A stretch of 64,000 nucleotides of DNA from Bog-473 sp963736525. GTDB lineage: Bacteria; Actinomycetota; Acidimicrobiia; Acidimicrobiales; RAAP-2. Below the pieces are notes generated by a model. The model worked only from the letters and a program-made list of their open reading frames with translations, was not told the DNA's origin and did not search any database. The position numbers and the translations under genes were made by a program. The stretch's first letter is position 1; every line of letters begins with the position of its first letter. The DNA lies in contig CAVTPF010000014.1 in assembly GCA_963736525.1 (NCBI GenBank), positions 124,001 to 188,000 on the forward strand. The letters run 5' to 3'. Positions 8,746 to 17,044 of this stretch are shown piece by piece.

Positions 8746-8790
8746 GTCCGGGCGAACGAAATGATCCGTGAGGAACTACGGTCGGGTGTC

Positions 8791-9477
8791 ATGGGTGAAA
8801 TGATCGAATTTGCGAGCAATGGATCGGCCTCCGGCGGGTATCTGGCGGTTCCCGAGAGTGGGAGCGGTCCCGGGGTCATCGTGATCCAGGAATGGTGGGG
8901 CCTGGTCGACCACATCAAGGACGTGTGTGACCGGTTCGCCGCGGCCGGTTTCGTCGCGCTGGCCCCTGACCTCTATCACGGGCAGAAGGTGCAGCCGGGC
9001 GAGCCGGACGAGGCGGGCAAGTTGATGATGGCCATGAAGATGGAGCAGGCAGGGCGTGACATGAGCGGCGCGGTCGACGAGCTCCTGCGACGCAGCTCGG
9101 GTGACCGGGTGGGCGTCATCGGGTTCTGTATGGGCGGTGGTCTCGCCCTCGTGCTGGCCACGCAGCGCCCGGACGCCGTGGCGGCCGTCGTCCCGTGCTA
9201 CGGCATCATCCCCTGGCCCGATGCACAACCGGACTACTCGGCGATGTCGGCTGCCGTGCTGGGCCACTACGCCGAGAAGGACAGCTTCTTCACTCCGGAA
9301 GCCGCCAATGCATTGGCCGGCGAGTTGCGGAGCATGGGCAAGTCGGTCGAGATCGTCGTCTACCCGGGCACGGACCACGCCTTCTTCAACGACACGCGGC
9401 CCGAGGTCTACGACGCCGACGCGGCGCGCGCCTTGTGGGACCGCACGTTGGCGTTCTTCTCGTCGCACCTGCGCTGA
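8791..9477 (+). CDS. Dienelactone hydrolase family protein
   Basis: 228 residues, alpha/beta-hydrolase fold. The Cys nucleophile is C113 in GFCMGGG, with Asp164 (AEKDSFF), His196 (GTDHAFFN) and the modulating Glu34 (QEWWG), all as in dienelactone hydrolases. These open lactone rings in chlorocatechol-type degradation, but many actinobacterial members act on unknown esters. I chose ATG 8791 because the family begins at this point; an in-frame ATG at 8761 would add ten residues and is closer to the promoter-like TATAGT. It is followed by an mcl-type lyase gene. Confidence 0.85.
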   Translation: MGEMIEFASNGSASGGYLAVPESGSGPGVIVIQEWWGLVDHIKDVCDRFAAAGFVALAPDLYHGQKVQPGEPDEAGKLMMAMKMEQAGRDMSGAVDELLRRSSGDRVGVIGFCMGGGLALVLATQRPDAVAAVVPCYGIIPWPDAQPDYSAMSAAVLGHYAEKDSFFTPEAANALAGELRSMGKSVEIVVYPGTDHAFFNDTRPEVYDADAARALWDRTLAFFSSHLR

Positions 9478-9570
9478 CCGCCGCGGCGACACGCATTCGG
9501 GCGCGGTCCGCCCACGGGGGAGGTCGGCCCACCCAGAAGGGGTCACGGGCCCGTTTGTTACCATCGGATC

Positions 9571-10509
9571 ATGTCCGCACGCTCACGGGACCTGCCCCGC
9601 CGCTCCTGCCTCTCCACCCCCGGATCGAACGAGAAGTTCCTGGCCAAGGCGCCGACGGTCCCGGCCGACATGACCTTCCTCGACCTCGAGGACGCCGTGG
9701 CGCCCCTCGAGAAGGAGAGCGCCCGGCCCAAGGTGGTCGACGCCATCAAGAACCTGCCGTGGGACGACCGGGTGCTCTGCGTGCGAGTGAACGCCTGGGA
9801 CACCGAATGGACCTACGGCGACGTGATAGAGGTCGTGGGGAACGCGGGCGAGCGCCTCGACGAGATCATGCTGCCCAAGGTGCAATCGGCGGCCGAGGTG
9901 GTCGCGCTCGATCTCCTGCTGACCCAGGTCGAGAAGAACGCGGGCTTGCCCGTCGGGCACATCGGGATCGAGGCGCAGATAGAGACCGCACGCGGCCTCA
10001 TCAACGTCGACGAGATCTGCGCCGCTTCGTCCCGGCTCGAGACGATCATCTTCGGGCCGGCTGACTTCGCGGCCAGCATCGAGATGCCGGTGTTGACCGG
10101 CGGAATCGAGATCCCCGAGTACCCGGGCGACCATTTCAACTACGTCTTCAGCCGCATCTTGATGGCGGGGCGGGCCAACGGCCTGCAGGTGATCGACGGG
10201 CCGTTCCTGAAGGTGCGCGAGCTCGACGCGTTGCGTGCCTACGCGCTGCGCACCCGCATGCTGGGCTACGACGGAAAGTGGGCGCTCACGCCCGACCAGG
10301 CCGTGGTGCTCAACGAGGTGTACTCGCCGACACAGGAGCAGTTCGACCGGGCCTTCGACATCCTCGAGGCGTACGAGAAGGCCACCGAGCACGATCGGAA
10401 GGGTGCCGTCATGTTCGGCGACGAGATGATCGACGAGGCCAGCCGGAAGATGGCCATCAAGTTCGTGAGCCGCGGCGAGCGTGCCGGCCTCACGCGCAGC
10501 GCCGGTTGA
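9571..10509 (+). CDS. HpcH/HpaI-family CoA ester lyase, malyl-CoA / beta-methylmalyl-CoA lyase type
   Basis: 312 residues, (beta/alpha)8 HpcH/HpaI/CitE fold. The signatures FLDLEDAVAP (metal/CoA region), a RVNAWDT segment, IMLPKV, an IE-x-Q-IETARG acidic segment, FGPADFAAS and GYDGKWAL match malyl-CoA lyase (Mcl1) of the ethylmalonyl-CoA pathway better than citrate lyase beta chain. Mcl1 cleaves beta-methylmalyl-CoA to propionyl-CoA and glyoxylate, or malyl-CoA to acetyl-CoA and glyoxylate, with Mg2+. Convergent with a methylsuccinyl-CoA dehydrogenase-like gene 22 bp away, which supports this reading. Other CoA ester lyases of the family remain possible. Confidence 0.78.
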   Translation: MSARSRDLPRRSCLSTPGSNEKFLAKAPTVPADMTFLDLEDAVAPLEKESARPKVVDAIKNLPWDDRVLCVRVNAWDTEWTYGDVIEVVGNAGERLDEIMLPKVQSAAEVVALDLLLTQVEKNAGLPVGHIGIEAQIETARGLINVDEICAASSRLETIIFGPADFAASIEMPVLTGGIEIPEYPGDHFNYVFSRILMAGRANGLQVIDGPFLKVRELDALRAYALRTRMLGYDGKWALTPDQAVVLNEVYSPTQEQFDRAFDILEAYEKATEHDRKGAVMFGDEMIDEASRKMAIKFVSRGERAGLTRSAG

Positions 10510-10531
10510 CCCCGGACCAGCCCGGACCCGG

Positions 10532-12139
10532 TCAGCCGATCAGACGGCGGGCAATGACCTTGAGGGCGAGGGTCTCGTCGGCGCCCTCGAAGATGGAGAG
10601 CACGCGGGCGTCGACGAAGTAGCGGCTCACGGGGAATTCCTCCGCGTAGCCCATGCCACCGTGAATCTGCATGGCCTCCCGCGTCACCCACTCGGCGGCC
10701 CGGCACACGTAGGCCTTCACCATGGAGGCCTCGAGCGTTCCTTCGCCGCGCGCCATCAGCCGGGCCACGTGGTATGAGCTCTGCCGCGTTGCCTGAATGA
10801 TGACGGCCATGCGCCCGAGCTTGGCCTGGGTCAACTGGTAGTCGCCGATGGGGGACCCGAACACCCTCCGCTCCGCGGCGTATGAGGCGGCGGCCTCGTA
10901 GGCGGCCTGCATCACACCCAGGGCGCGAGCCGCCGTCTGGAGCCGGCCGTTCTCGAAGCCCTGCATCTGCAGGTAGAAGCCCTTGCCGAGCCCGTCGGCG
11001 CCACCGACGAGATTGGCTTCCGGCACGAACCAGTTCTCGAACGCCAGCTCATAGGAGTGCATGCCGCGGTAGCCGAGCGTGTCGATGGGACGCCCCTCGA
11101 GCCGACCGGGTGCCAGATCGCTCGGTCGTTCGGGGGCGTCGTCCTGGGTGAACACGAAGCCGTGGCCGTCGCCGCGCGGCTTCTCGACGACGAACATGGA
11201 GATGCCACGGTGGGCCAGGGAACGGTCGGGATCGGTGCGCGCCAACAGCATCAGCACGTCGGCTCGGGCGGCGAAGGTGCACCACGTCTTTACGCCGTTG
11301 ATCACCCACCCGCCGGCCACCGGCGCGGCAGATGTCACGATGCCGGCCACGTCCGACCCGAAGTCGGGCTCGGTCACGGCGACGGCGGCCAGTACCTCCG
11401 CCGATGCCAGCCTGGGGAGCCAGTGCTTCTTCTGTTCCTCGGTGCCCCCGTAGACCAGGGCACGGGTGAGGATTTCGGGCCGCGTGATGAGCGAGCCGCC
11501 CACGCCCAGCGACCCCCAGCTCAACTCCTCGGTGGCCACGACCATGCCCATGTAGTCGCTTTCCCCGCCCGAGGCGAAGCCCCCGTACTCCTCGGGCACC
11601 GAGAGGCCGAAGCCGCCCAGCTCGGCGAGGCCTTCGATGACGTCCTCGGGGATGTCGAGGTTCTGCCGGTGCACCTGCTCGGCGTGCGGCCGGACCTTGT
11701 CCTCCGCGAAGCGGTGGAACGTCTCGCGCACCAACTCGAAGTCCTCCCCGAGGTGCCGGGGCCCCTCGGTGGTGGCCAAGGCCGCCAGCACCGCGGGATC
11801 GCGCTGGGTGGCGAGGAAGGCGGCCGCCGGCTCGGCCCACCCGGTCTCGACCCCCCACAGGGCCTCCCGTCCGGCCACCTTGGCCGCGAGGTCGGCGACG
11901 ACGTCGCCAACGAATGCCGCCGTGATGCGGGCCTCGACGTCCCCATGCGCGCCGTACGCCAGCGCGGCCCATGCCGTGGCCACGGCGGCGGCGGCATGCG
12001 CCACGTCGTAGGCCACGACCTGGTTGGCGTCGATCCCGCCGCGGTCACGCACCGCGGCGCTTGCCCGATCCACGAGGCGCTGGGCCAGTTCGACTGCCTC
12101 GGCGGCGCCGGCGAGCAGTGGTCCGGTTGGCGTCGTCAC
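10532..12139 (-). CDS. mcd: Acyl-CoA dehydrogenase resembling (2S)-methylsuccinyl-CoA dehydrogenase
   Basis: 535 residues, much longer than ordinary acyl-CoA dehydrogenases (~380). The extra part is an N-terminal helical extension (about 1-130), a hallmark of methylsuccinyl-CoA dehydrogenase. The core has VTEPDFGSDVAG (flavin/substrate loop), the LGYRGMHSYEL segment, QIHGGMGYAEE and FEGADE with the likely catalytic Glu. In the ethylmalonyl-CoA pathway this enzyme oxidises methylsuccinyl-CoA to mesaconyl-CoA. GTG start at 12139. The tail-to-tail neighbour resembles the lyase that acts two steps later. No crotonyl-CoA carboxylase/reductase is in the window, so the pathway is inferred. Confidence 0.75.
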   Translation of the reverse strand: MTTPTGPLLAGAAEAVELAQRLVDRASAAVRDRGGIDANQVVAYDVAHAAAAVATAWAALAYGAHGDVEARITAAFVGDVVADLAAKVAGREALWGVETGWAEPAAAFLATQRDPAVLAALATTEGPRHLGEDFELVRETFHRFAEDKVRPHAEQVHRQNLDIPEDVIEGLAELGGFGLSVPEEYGGFASGGESDYMGMVVATEELSWGSLGVGGSLITRPEILTRALVYGGTEEQKKHWLPRLASAEVLAAVAVTEPDFGSDVAGIVTSAAPVAGGWVINGVKTWCTFAARADVLMLLARTDPDRSLAHRGISMFVVEKPRGDGHGFVFTQDDAPERPSDLAPGRLEGRPIDTLGYRGMHSYELAFENWFVPEANLVGGADGLGKGFYLQMQGFENGRLQTAARALGVMQAAYEAAASYAAERRVFGSPIGDYQLTQAKLGRMAVIIQATRQSSYHVARLMARGEGTLEASMVKAYVCRAAEWVTREAMQIHGGMGYAEEFPVSRYFVDARVLSIFEGADETLALKVIARRLIG

Positions 12140-12173
12140 GGGGTGCGACCCTACCGGCTCGCTCGAGCGCTCC

Positions 12174-12261
12174 CTTTCCCCTGGGACCCTTCGGGCTTTC
12201 CCCTGGGACCCTTCGGGCTTTCCCCTGGGACCCTTCGGGCTTTCCCCTGGGACCCTTCGGG
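12174..12261. repeat. Four perfect 22-nt tandem repeats
   Basis: Four identical head-to-tail copies (12174-12195, 12196-12217, 12218-12239, 12240-12261), each containing CCTGGGACCCTTCGGG. They lie between the start of the acyl-CoA dehydrogenase gene and the stop of the methyltransferase gene. On the minus strand each unit contains CCCGAAGGG, a short hairpin. The 22-nt period is not a multiple of three, so it does not suggest a coding repeat. Confidence 0.95.
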
Positions 12262-12280
12262 TCCCTGCCGGGCCGTGAGG

Positions 12281-12925
12281 TCAGGCCCGGCGGCCGATCA
12301 CCGTCACCAGTGGCGGCAGCACGACCGGTTCGTCGCCGGGGTCGACGCCGGTGAGCGACTCGAGGTAGCGCGTCACGGGCCCCGGACCCACACCGGCCGG
12401 CGCCTCGGCCCACGCATCGACGACCTCGAGCCCGGCGTCCCGCACGAGCGCGGGGAGGAGCGCCCCCACGTCGGGGTGACGAGCGTCGGGCATGGACAGG
12501 GGCGATCCGCCGATGCGCCCGGCCGAGGTGATCGGCTCCTGCGCCACCACCCAGCCGCCCGGGCGGACAGCACCGGCCATCATCTGCACGACCGCGATGG
12601 GCTCCAGCACATGGAGCAGCAGGAAGCGGCAGAACGCGAGGTCGACCTCTTCGGGCAGCGAGAGATCCTCGCCCGCCTGGGTGAGCGCAATGACCTGCGC
12701 GTGCGCGGCGGCGGCGCGTGCCACCTCGTCGCGCGCGAGCGGATCGCTGTCGACGGCGTAGACGCGGCCGTTGCGCCCGACCATTTCGGCGAGCGCCACC
12801 GAGACATCGCCGCCGCCCGCGCCCACGTCCACACAGCGCCACCCCGCTCCGAGGCCCAAGCGCAACAGTGCCGTGGCCAGGGGGCGGCGGTAGACGTCGT
12901 CGCGCAGTCCCGTCAGCTCATTCAC
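12281..12925 (-). CDS. SAM-dependent methyltransferase (class I)
   Basis: 214 residues with a Rossmann-type methyltransferase core. Motif I is VDVGAGGGDVS (about 32-42), an acidic residue ends strand 2 (YAVDSDP), and motif VI-like RPGGWVVAQEP is near 121-131. GTG start at 12925 overlaps the stop of the membrane-protein gene (GTGA). The acceptor substrate is unknown. With its partner being a glycosyltransferase-like membrane protein, modification of a lipid-linked or cell-surface molecule is possible. Confidence 0.8.
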   Translation of the reverse strand: MNELTGLRDDVYRRPLATALLRLGLGAGWRCVDVGAGGGDVSVALAEMVGRNGRVYAVDSDPLARDEVARAAAAHAQVIALTQAGEDLSLPEEVDLAFCRFLLLHVLEPIAVVQMMAGAVRPGGWVVAQEPITSAGRIGGSPLSMPDARHPDVGALLPALVRDAGLEVVDAWAEAPAGVGPGPVTRYLESLTGVDPGDEPVVLPPLVTVIGRRA

Positions 12926-14205
12926 GGCTTCGGCCCGACGCCCACTGGCTCTCCCATGGCCTCGAACTCTACGGGTTCGGACGGAGCCCGCCGCTGCCGG
13001 CGGGAGGTCAGCCCGACCCAGCGACGGGGCGACGGACCGGCGCAGAGGAGCATGACCACCAGCGTGCTCATGAGGGTGGGCCACCACAGCGGGCCATGGT
13101 GCAGTCGGTCGTGGACACTCACCACGATGCTCACGACGAGGGCGACGGTGCAGACGGCGAACCGCATCGTGCTGCGGCGCATGGAGAGGAGCAGGCAGAG
13201 CGCGGGGACGGGCCATAGGTAGTACCAGTTCAGCTCGGTCTCCAGGAGGACCCGAATGAAGAAGGCGGCGGCCGTGACGGCGAGCACGGTGGCCAGGTCG
13301 TGGCGCCGCCGGCACACGAGCACGGCCAGGGCCGCGCCGAGCAGGCTGGCGATCAGCCGGGTCGGCCCACCGCCGTCGAGCCCGGGCCCGATGACCGGCG
13401 CCAGGTGGGTCAGCGGGGTGGGCGAGACGTACGCCGGCTGAAACGGCTGGCGCACGAGCACGAACAGCGTGCGGTGCGTCTCGGTCACGAGCGGGGGGAG
13501 GACGACGACGACGGCAGGCAGCACGAGCAGCCAGGACAGCTTCGCCGCCCGGCGCCAGCCCACCCGGGCCAGGACGGGCGCGACGCCGAGGACGGCGAGC
13601 GGTTGGAAGGCGATGGCGACCCCCAGCAGCAGGGCGGCCCGTGGCGCGCTCCCCGCGCCACGACGGTCCATCGTCAGCGCCGCCCACACGACCAGCGCGA
13701 CGGCGACGCAGTCCTCGGGATGCCCCCAGCCGCCGGCCACGTTGGCGACGCCGAGGCCACCGCTCAGCGCCAGCGCGAGGCGAGACCTCTCCGAGAATCG
13801 CCACTGCCGAGCGACGGCGTCGATGGCGAAGAGCGCGGTGGATGCCAGCACCACGGCGGCCGGGCCCAGCACGAACCACATGCTGAGCGGCTCGCCATTC
13901 GTGTGCAGGTGCGGCGAGAGTCCCAGTAGCCCCCCGAGGGCCATGACCGGGACCAGCAGCATCTCGAAGGCGGGGGGCGAGGTCAGCGCCCCGTTCCGCA
14001 CGTACACGTCCGCAAAGTGGCCGTGCAGGATGGCTGACGACGCAGTGGCCAAGCTCCACAGGTCGCTCGGCGAGACCAGCCCGGGCCGCCCGACGTGGAC
14101 CGCCGCGTGCCCGAACAGGCTGAACGCCATGACGACGACGACCATGGCCACGGTGGCGGCGACGGGCGCGGACCGCTCTTCCGCCCACGTCGACAGACGC
14201 CCCAT
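12922..14205 (-). CDS. Multi-pass membrane protein, possible GT-C glycosyltransferase (DUF2029/GT87-like)
   Basis: 427 residues with about ten hydrophobic helices and an extracytoplasmic loop after the first helix that contains the D-x-Y-V-R-N-G segment, as in polyprenol-phosphate-dependent mannosyltransferases. ATG at 14205 is chosen because the first membrane helix follows directly; upstream in-frame sequence is not membrane-like. Such enzymes add sugars to lipid-linked glycans on the outer face. Family assignment rests on topology and loop pattern, so a plain permease-like protein cannot be excluded. Coupled to the downstream methyltransferase by a 4-nt overlap. Confidence 0.6.
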   Translation of the reverse strand: MGRLSTWAEERSAPVAATVAMVVVVMAFSLFGHAAVHVGRPGLVSPSDLWSLATASSAILHGHFADVYVRNGALTSPPAFEMLLVPVMALGGLLGLSPHLHTNGEPLSMWFVLGPAAVVLASTALFAIDAVARQWRFSERSRLALALSGGLGVANVAGGWGHPEDCVAVALVVWAALTMDRRGAGSAPRAALLLGVAIAFQPLAVLGVAPVLARVGWRRAAKLSWLLVLPAVVVVLPPLVTETHRTLFVLVRQPFQPAYVSPTPLTHLAPVIGPGLDGGGPTRLIASLLGAALAVLVCRRRHDLATVLAVTAAAFFIRVLLETELNWYYLWPVPALCLLLSMRRSTMRFAVCTVALVVSIVVSVHDRLHHGPLWWPTLMSTLVVMLLCAGPSPRRWVGLTSRRQRRAPSEPVEFEAMGEPVGVGPKP

Positions 14206-14250
14206 GCCCGTATATCGGCGCCCGTCGTCGGACCGATAACCTCCTTCCCC

Positions 14251-14688
14251 GTGAAAGTGACGATGTTGTTGTGCGACGCCGCGCAGGTCTCCGACGGCAA
14301 GCTCTACGTGTTGGGGGGCGGCTGGAGCATGACCGGGCCCGATCCCGTGCCTTCCGCGGTGGCGCTGAAGATCGACGTCGACTGGCACGAAGCCGAGAAG
14401 TCGCACCACTGGGAGCTGTTCTTGGAGGATGCAGACGGCCGCCCCGTGATGATGGAGACCGCAGAGGGGTCCCAGCCGGTGGAGGTGCGTGGCGAATTCA
14501 CCGTGAGCCAACCCCAGGGGATTCCGGAGGGCTCGCCCATCGATGTGGCGCTCGCCGTGAACCTCGGCCCGATACCGCTGGCGCCGGGCACCCGGTTCGC
14601 GTGGCGACTGACCATTGACGGCGAGTCACTGCCCGGCGCGTCCCTGGGCTTCACGACTCGGCCTCGCGCCGAGCAGGTGGCCGAGTGA
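14251..14688 (+). CDS. DUF6941-like conserved protein, 145 aa
   Basis: Begins with a typical (L)LCDAAQVSDGKLYVLGGGWS segment that I associate with the DUF6941 family, followed by beta-rich sequence with a PLAPGTRFAWRLTIDG strand pair. No signal peptide. GTG start at 14251 gives the conserved N-terminus. Its TGA overlaps the GTG of the MaoC gene (GTGA), so the two are cotranslated. The biochemical role is unknown. Confidence 0.6.
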   Translation: MKVTMLLCDAAQVSDGKLYVLGGGWSMTGPDPVPSAVALKIDVDWHEAEKSHHWELFLEDADGRPVMMETAEGSQPVEVRGEFTVSQPQGIPEGSPIDVALAVNLGPIPLAPGTRFAWRLTIDGESLPGASLGFTTRPRAEQVAE

Positions 14689-15197
14689 CCGTGTACGACC
14701 GGCCCTTCGGCCGCTACCTCGAGGACTTCGTCCCCGGTGACATCTACCGCCACTGGCCGGGTAAGACGATCACCGAGTACGACGATCACCTCTTCTGCAT
14801 GATCACCATGAATCACCACCCGTTGCACATCAACGCCTGGTTCGCCGAGCACGAGACAGTCCAGGGCAAGAACGTCGTCGTGGGCAACCTCGTCTACTCG
14901 CTGGTGCTCGGCATGAGCGTCCCCGACGTGAGCGGCTCGTGCATCGCCAACCTCGAGGTCGAGTCGCTCCTCCATCGCGCACCGACCTTCCACGGCGACA
15001 CCGTCTATGCAGAGACGCGGGTGCTCGATGCCACGCCGTCCAAGTCGAAGGACGACCGCGGCATCGTGACCGTCGAGACCAAGGCCTTCAACCAGCGCGG
15101 CGAGGAGGTGTGCTACTTCCGCCGCAAGCTCATGGTGTGGAAGACGGCCCACGCCCCGGCGAGGCAGAGACCCTACGGCGACGACGTCTGGGACTGA
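14685..15197 (+). CDS. MaoC-family (R)-enoyl-CoA hydratase-like protein
   Basis: 170 residues, single hot-dog domain. The hydratase-2-type segment TMNHHPLHINAWFAE carries the catalytic His and a nearby Asn, and is followed by the GNLVYSLVLGM helix. A duplicated hot-dog as in mesaconyl-CoA hydratase is absent, so despite the mcd/mcl genes 3 kb away I do not call it Mch. It likely hydrates an enoyl-CoA or a branched analogue. GTG start overlaps the upstream stop. The mutY gene follows after 46 bp. Confidence 0.75.
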   Translation: MTVYDRPFGRYLEDFVPGDIYRHWPGKTITEYDDHLFCMITMNHHPLHINAWFAEHETVQGKNVVVGNLVYSLVLGMSVPDVSGSCIANLEVESLLHRAPTFHGDTVYAETRVLDATPSKSKDDRGIVTVETKAFNQRGEEVCYFRRKLMVWKTAHAPARQRPYGDDVWD

Positions 15198-15243
15198 GGC
15201 CGTACCGCTCCCGGTCGACCGGGTACGGCGTCTCCGCCGCCGT

Positions 15244-16095
15244 GTGCTCGAGTGGGGCGACGGGCACCGCCGTGACTTGCCCTGGCGCCGCACGCGTGAT
15301 GCGTGGCACATCCTCGTCTCCGAGGTGATGCTGCAGCAGACGCAGGTGGATCGGGTGGTGCCGCATTACGAGCGCTTCGTGGCGGCCTTCGCCACCCCGG
15401 CCGACTGCGCGCGCGTACGCCCGGGCGAGGTGGTGCGCCTGTGGTCGGGCCTCGGGTACAACAGGCGGGCCCTCAACCTGCACCGCGCTGCACGCGCGGT
15501 CGTGGCCGACCACGCTGGTGCGGTGCCGCGAGAGGACGGCGCGTTGCGCGACCTTCCCGGCGTCGGGGCGTACACGTCGCGCGCCGTGCGCTCGTTCGCC
15601 TTCGGCGAGGACGTCGCCGCGGTCGACACCAACGCGGTGCGGGTGCTCGCCCGCTGCGTCGCGGGTGCCCCCCTGACCGCGACCGAAGCCATGCGCCTGG
15701 GCGACCGCCTGGTCCCTGCCGGACTCTCGTGGGAGTTCAACCAATCGATGTTCGACCTCGGCGCGACCGTCTGCACGGGGACGCGGCCGCGTTGCACCCA
15801 GTGCCCCTTGCGCCGCCAGTGCGCCTGGCGCAGCAGCGCCGACCGGGACGATGCCGACCCATGGCGCCTGAGCCCGACGGCTCGGCCGCAGAGCGCGTTC
15901 GACGGCTCGGACCGCCAGGGGCGGGGCCGGCTGCTCGAGGCACTGCGGCGCGGCCGTGTGCCCGGCGGGCAGCTCGCCGTCGCGTGCGGATGGCCCGAGG
16001 ACCCCGCTCGGGCGCAGCGCGTCGCGGCGTCGCTGGTCGCCGAGGGGTTCGCCCGATGGTCCGGGGGCGACGATCGGGCCCTCCGACTCCGCTAG
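15244..16095 (+). CDS. mutY: A/G-specific adenine DNA glycosylase MutY
   Basis: 283 residues. HhH-GPD fold with catalytic Glu27 in SEVMLQQTQV, helix-hairpin-helix LPGVGAY (104-110), Asp128 in VDTNAVR and a [4Fe-4S] ligand set C177-x6-C184-x2-C187-x5-C193. It removes adenine opposite 8-oxoguanine. The C-terminal ~80 residues are short and show no clear NUDIX-like 8-oxoG recognition domain, as in compact actinobacterial MutY proteins. GTG 15244 is the best start; sequence upstream in frame has no better initiation codon. Confidence 0.92.
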   Translation: MLEWGDGHRRDLPWRRTRDAWHILVSEVMLQQTQVDRVVPHYERFVAAFATPADCARVRPGEVVRLWSGLGYNRRALNLHRAARAVVADHAGAVPREDGALRDLPGVGAYTSRAVRSFAFGEDVAAVDTNAVRVLARCVAGAPLTATEAMRLGDRLVPAGLSWEFNQSMFDLGATVCTGTRPRCTQCPLRRQCAWRSSADRDDADPWRLSPTARPQSAFDGSDRQGRGRLLEALRRGRVPGGQLAVACGWPEDPARAQRVAASLVAEGFARWSGGDDRALRLR

Positions 16096-16131
16096 CGGCG
16101 CTCCCTGGAGGTGCGCCCCGGGGAGCCGCTA
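16093..16131. terminator. Bidirectional stem-loop that includes both convergent stop codons
   Basis: TAGCGGC with CTCCC after one bulged G pairs with GGGAG-CCGCTA. The TAG of mutY is the 5' end of one arm and the TAG of the convergent hydrolase (CTA on plus) is the end of the other. It fits a shared terminator in the 33-bp gap; no T-run. Confidence 0.5.
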
Positions 16132-17001
16132 CGACGCGCTCAGGAAGCCGACGATCCGGCGGTTCACCGCCTCGGGCCGCTCCAGGTGGAGGAAGTGCCC
16201 GGTGTCGTCGACGATGTCCATGTCCGAACCCTCGGCCATGAAGTCGAGCGGAGACCCGATGGACGAGAGCAGCATGCAGCCGTCGTCGCGGCCGTGCAGG
16301 TACAGCGTCGGCTTGGGCGTCGGGAGCAGCGACGCGGTCTGCTCATCCGCCAGCTCCGGCGCCTGCAGCGTTGCGTCGTAGAGGGCACGGTAGTAGCTGA
16401 TGGCGGCGACGATGTGCTCGGGATCCCCGATGGACTCCTTCACGCGGGACACGTCCCATGCGCCGTCGTAGCCGGGCGACCAGTCCCGCCACAGGCCGTC
16501 GATGAAGGAGTAGTCGTCGAGCGGCAGCGCGACCTCGGCCAGTGGCGAGAGGAAGAAGAACATGTACCAGCTGCACTGGAGTTGCGCGTAGCCGAGCAGC
16601 GACAGGCCGATGGAGGCAGTCGGGGGGACCGCTGCCGTGACGGCGCGGCGCCACCGATCGGGCTCGTGCGCGACAGCGCCGTACGTGGCCAGCGCGCCCC
16701 AGTCGTGACCGACCACCACGGCGTCGGCGTCGCCCGAAAGCGCCTCGTGCAGCGCGTTCACGTCCCGAACGAGCGCCCCTACCTGGTACCGCCCGTCGGC
16801 GGGGATCTCGGTGGGGGCGTAGCCGCGCAGGAACGGTGCGACCGCGCGAAACCCCGCTGCGGCCAGCTCGGGGAGCAGGTGACGCCACGTGTGAGCCGTG
16901 TCGGGGAACCCGTGGAGGCACAGGGCGAGCGGGCCGTCCTCCGGGCCGTCGGTCAGGTAGGCAAACTCCAGTCCGTTCGCAGAAATCGTCCGCTGTTCCA
17001 T
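16129..17001 (-). CDS. Alpha/beta hydrolase, epoxide hydrolase-like
   Basis: 290 residues. HGFPDTAHTW gives the oxyanion-hole HG-x-P motif. The nucleophile elbow is GHDWGA (Asp nucleophile), as in epoxide hydrolases and haloalkane dehalogenases. The C-terminal DDTGHFLHLE supplies the catalytic His. A helical lid lies between about 140 and 220. ATG 17001 gives the normal N-terminus (MEQRTISANGLEFAYL). Divergent from an MBL-fold hydrolase 43 bp away. Substrate unknown. Confidence 0.85.
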   Translation of the reverse strand: MEQRTISANGLEFAYLTDGPEDGPLALCLHGFPDTAHTWRHLLPELAAAGFRAVAPFLRGYAPTEIPADGRYQVGALVRDVNALHEALSGDADAVVVGHDWGALATYGAVAHEPDRWRRAVTAAVPPTASIGLSLLGYAQLQCSWYMFFFLSPLAEVALPLDDYSFIDGLWRDWSPGYDGAWDVSRVKESIGDPEHIVAAISYYRALYDATLQAPELADEQTASLLPTPKPTLYLHGRDDGCMLLSSIGSPLDFMAEGSDMDIVDDTGHFLHLERPEAVNRRIVGFLSAS

Positions 17002-17044
17002 GAGTGAAAACCGTAGTGGGCCCCCGCAAGGTAACGTCGCGTGG

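Noticed and set aside
8619..8760. Possible ydaO-type (c-di-AMP) riboswitch before the NlpC/P60 gene
   Set aside because: Such genes often have one, and the antisense strand has a GAATCC-like piece. But I could not trace the paired consensus elements, so it is not listed.
14685..15197. Mesaconyl-CoA hydratase (mch) call for the MaoC protein
   Set aside because: Known Mch proteins have two hot-dog units in about 340 residues. This one has a single unit of 170 residues.
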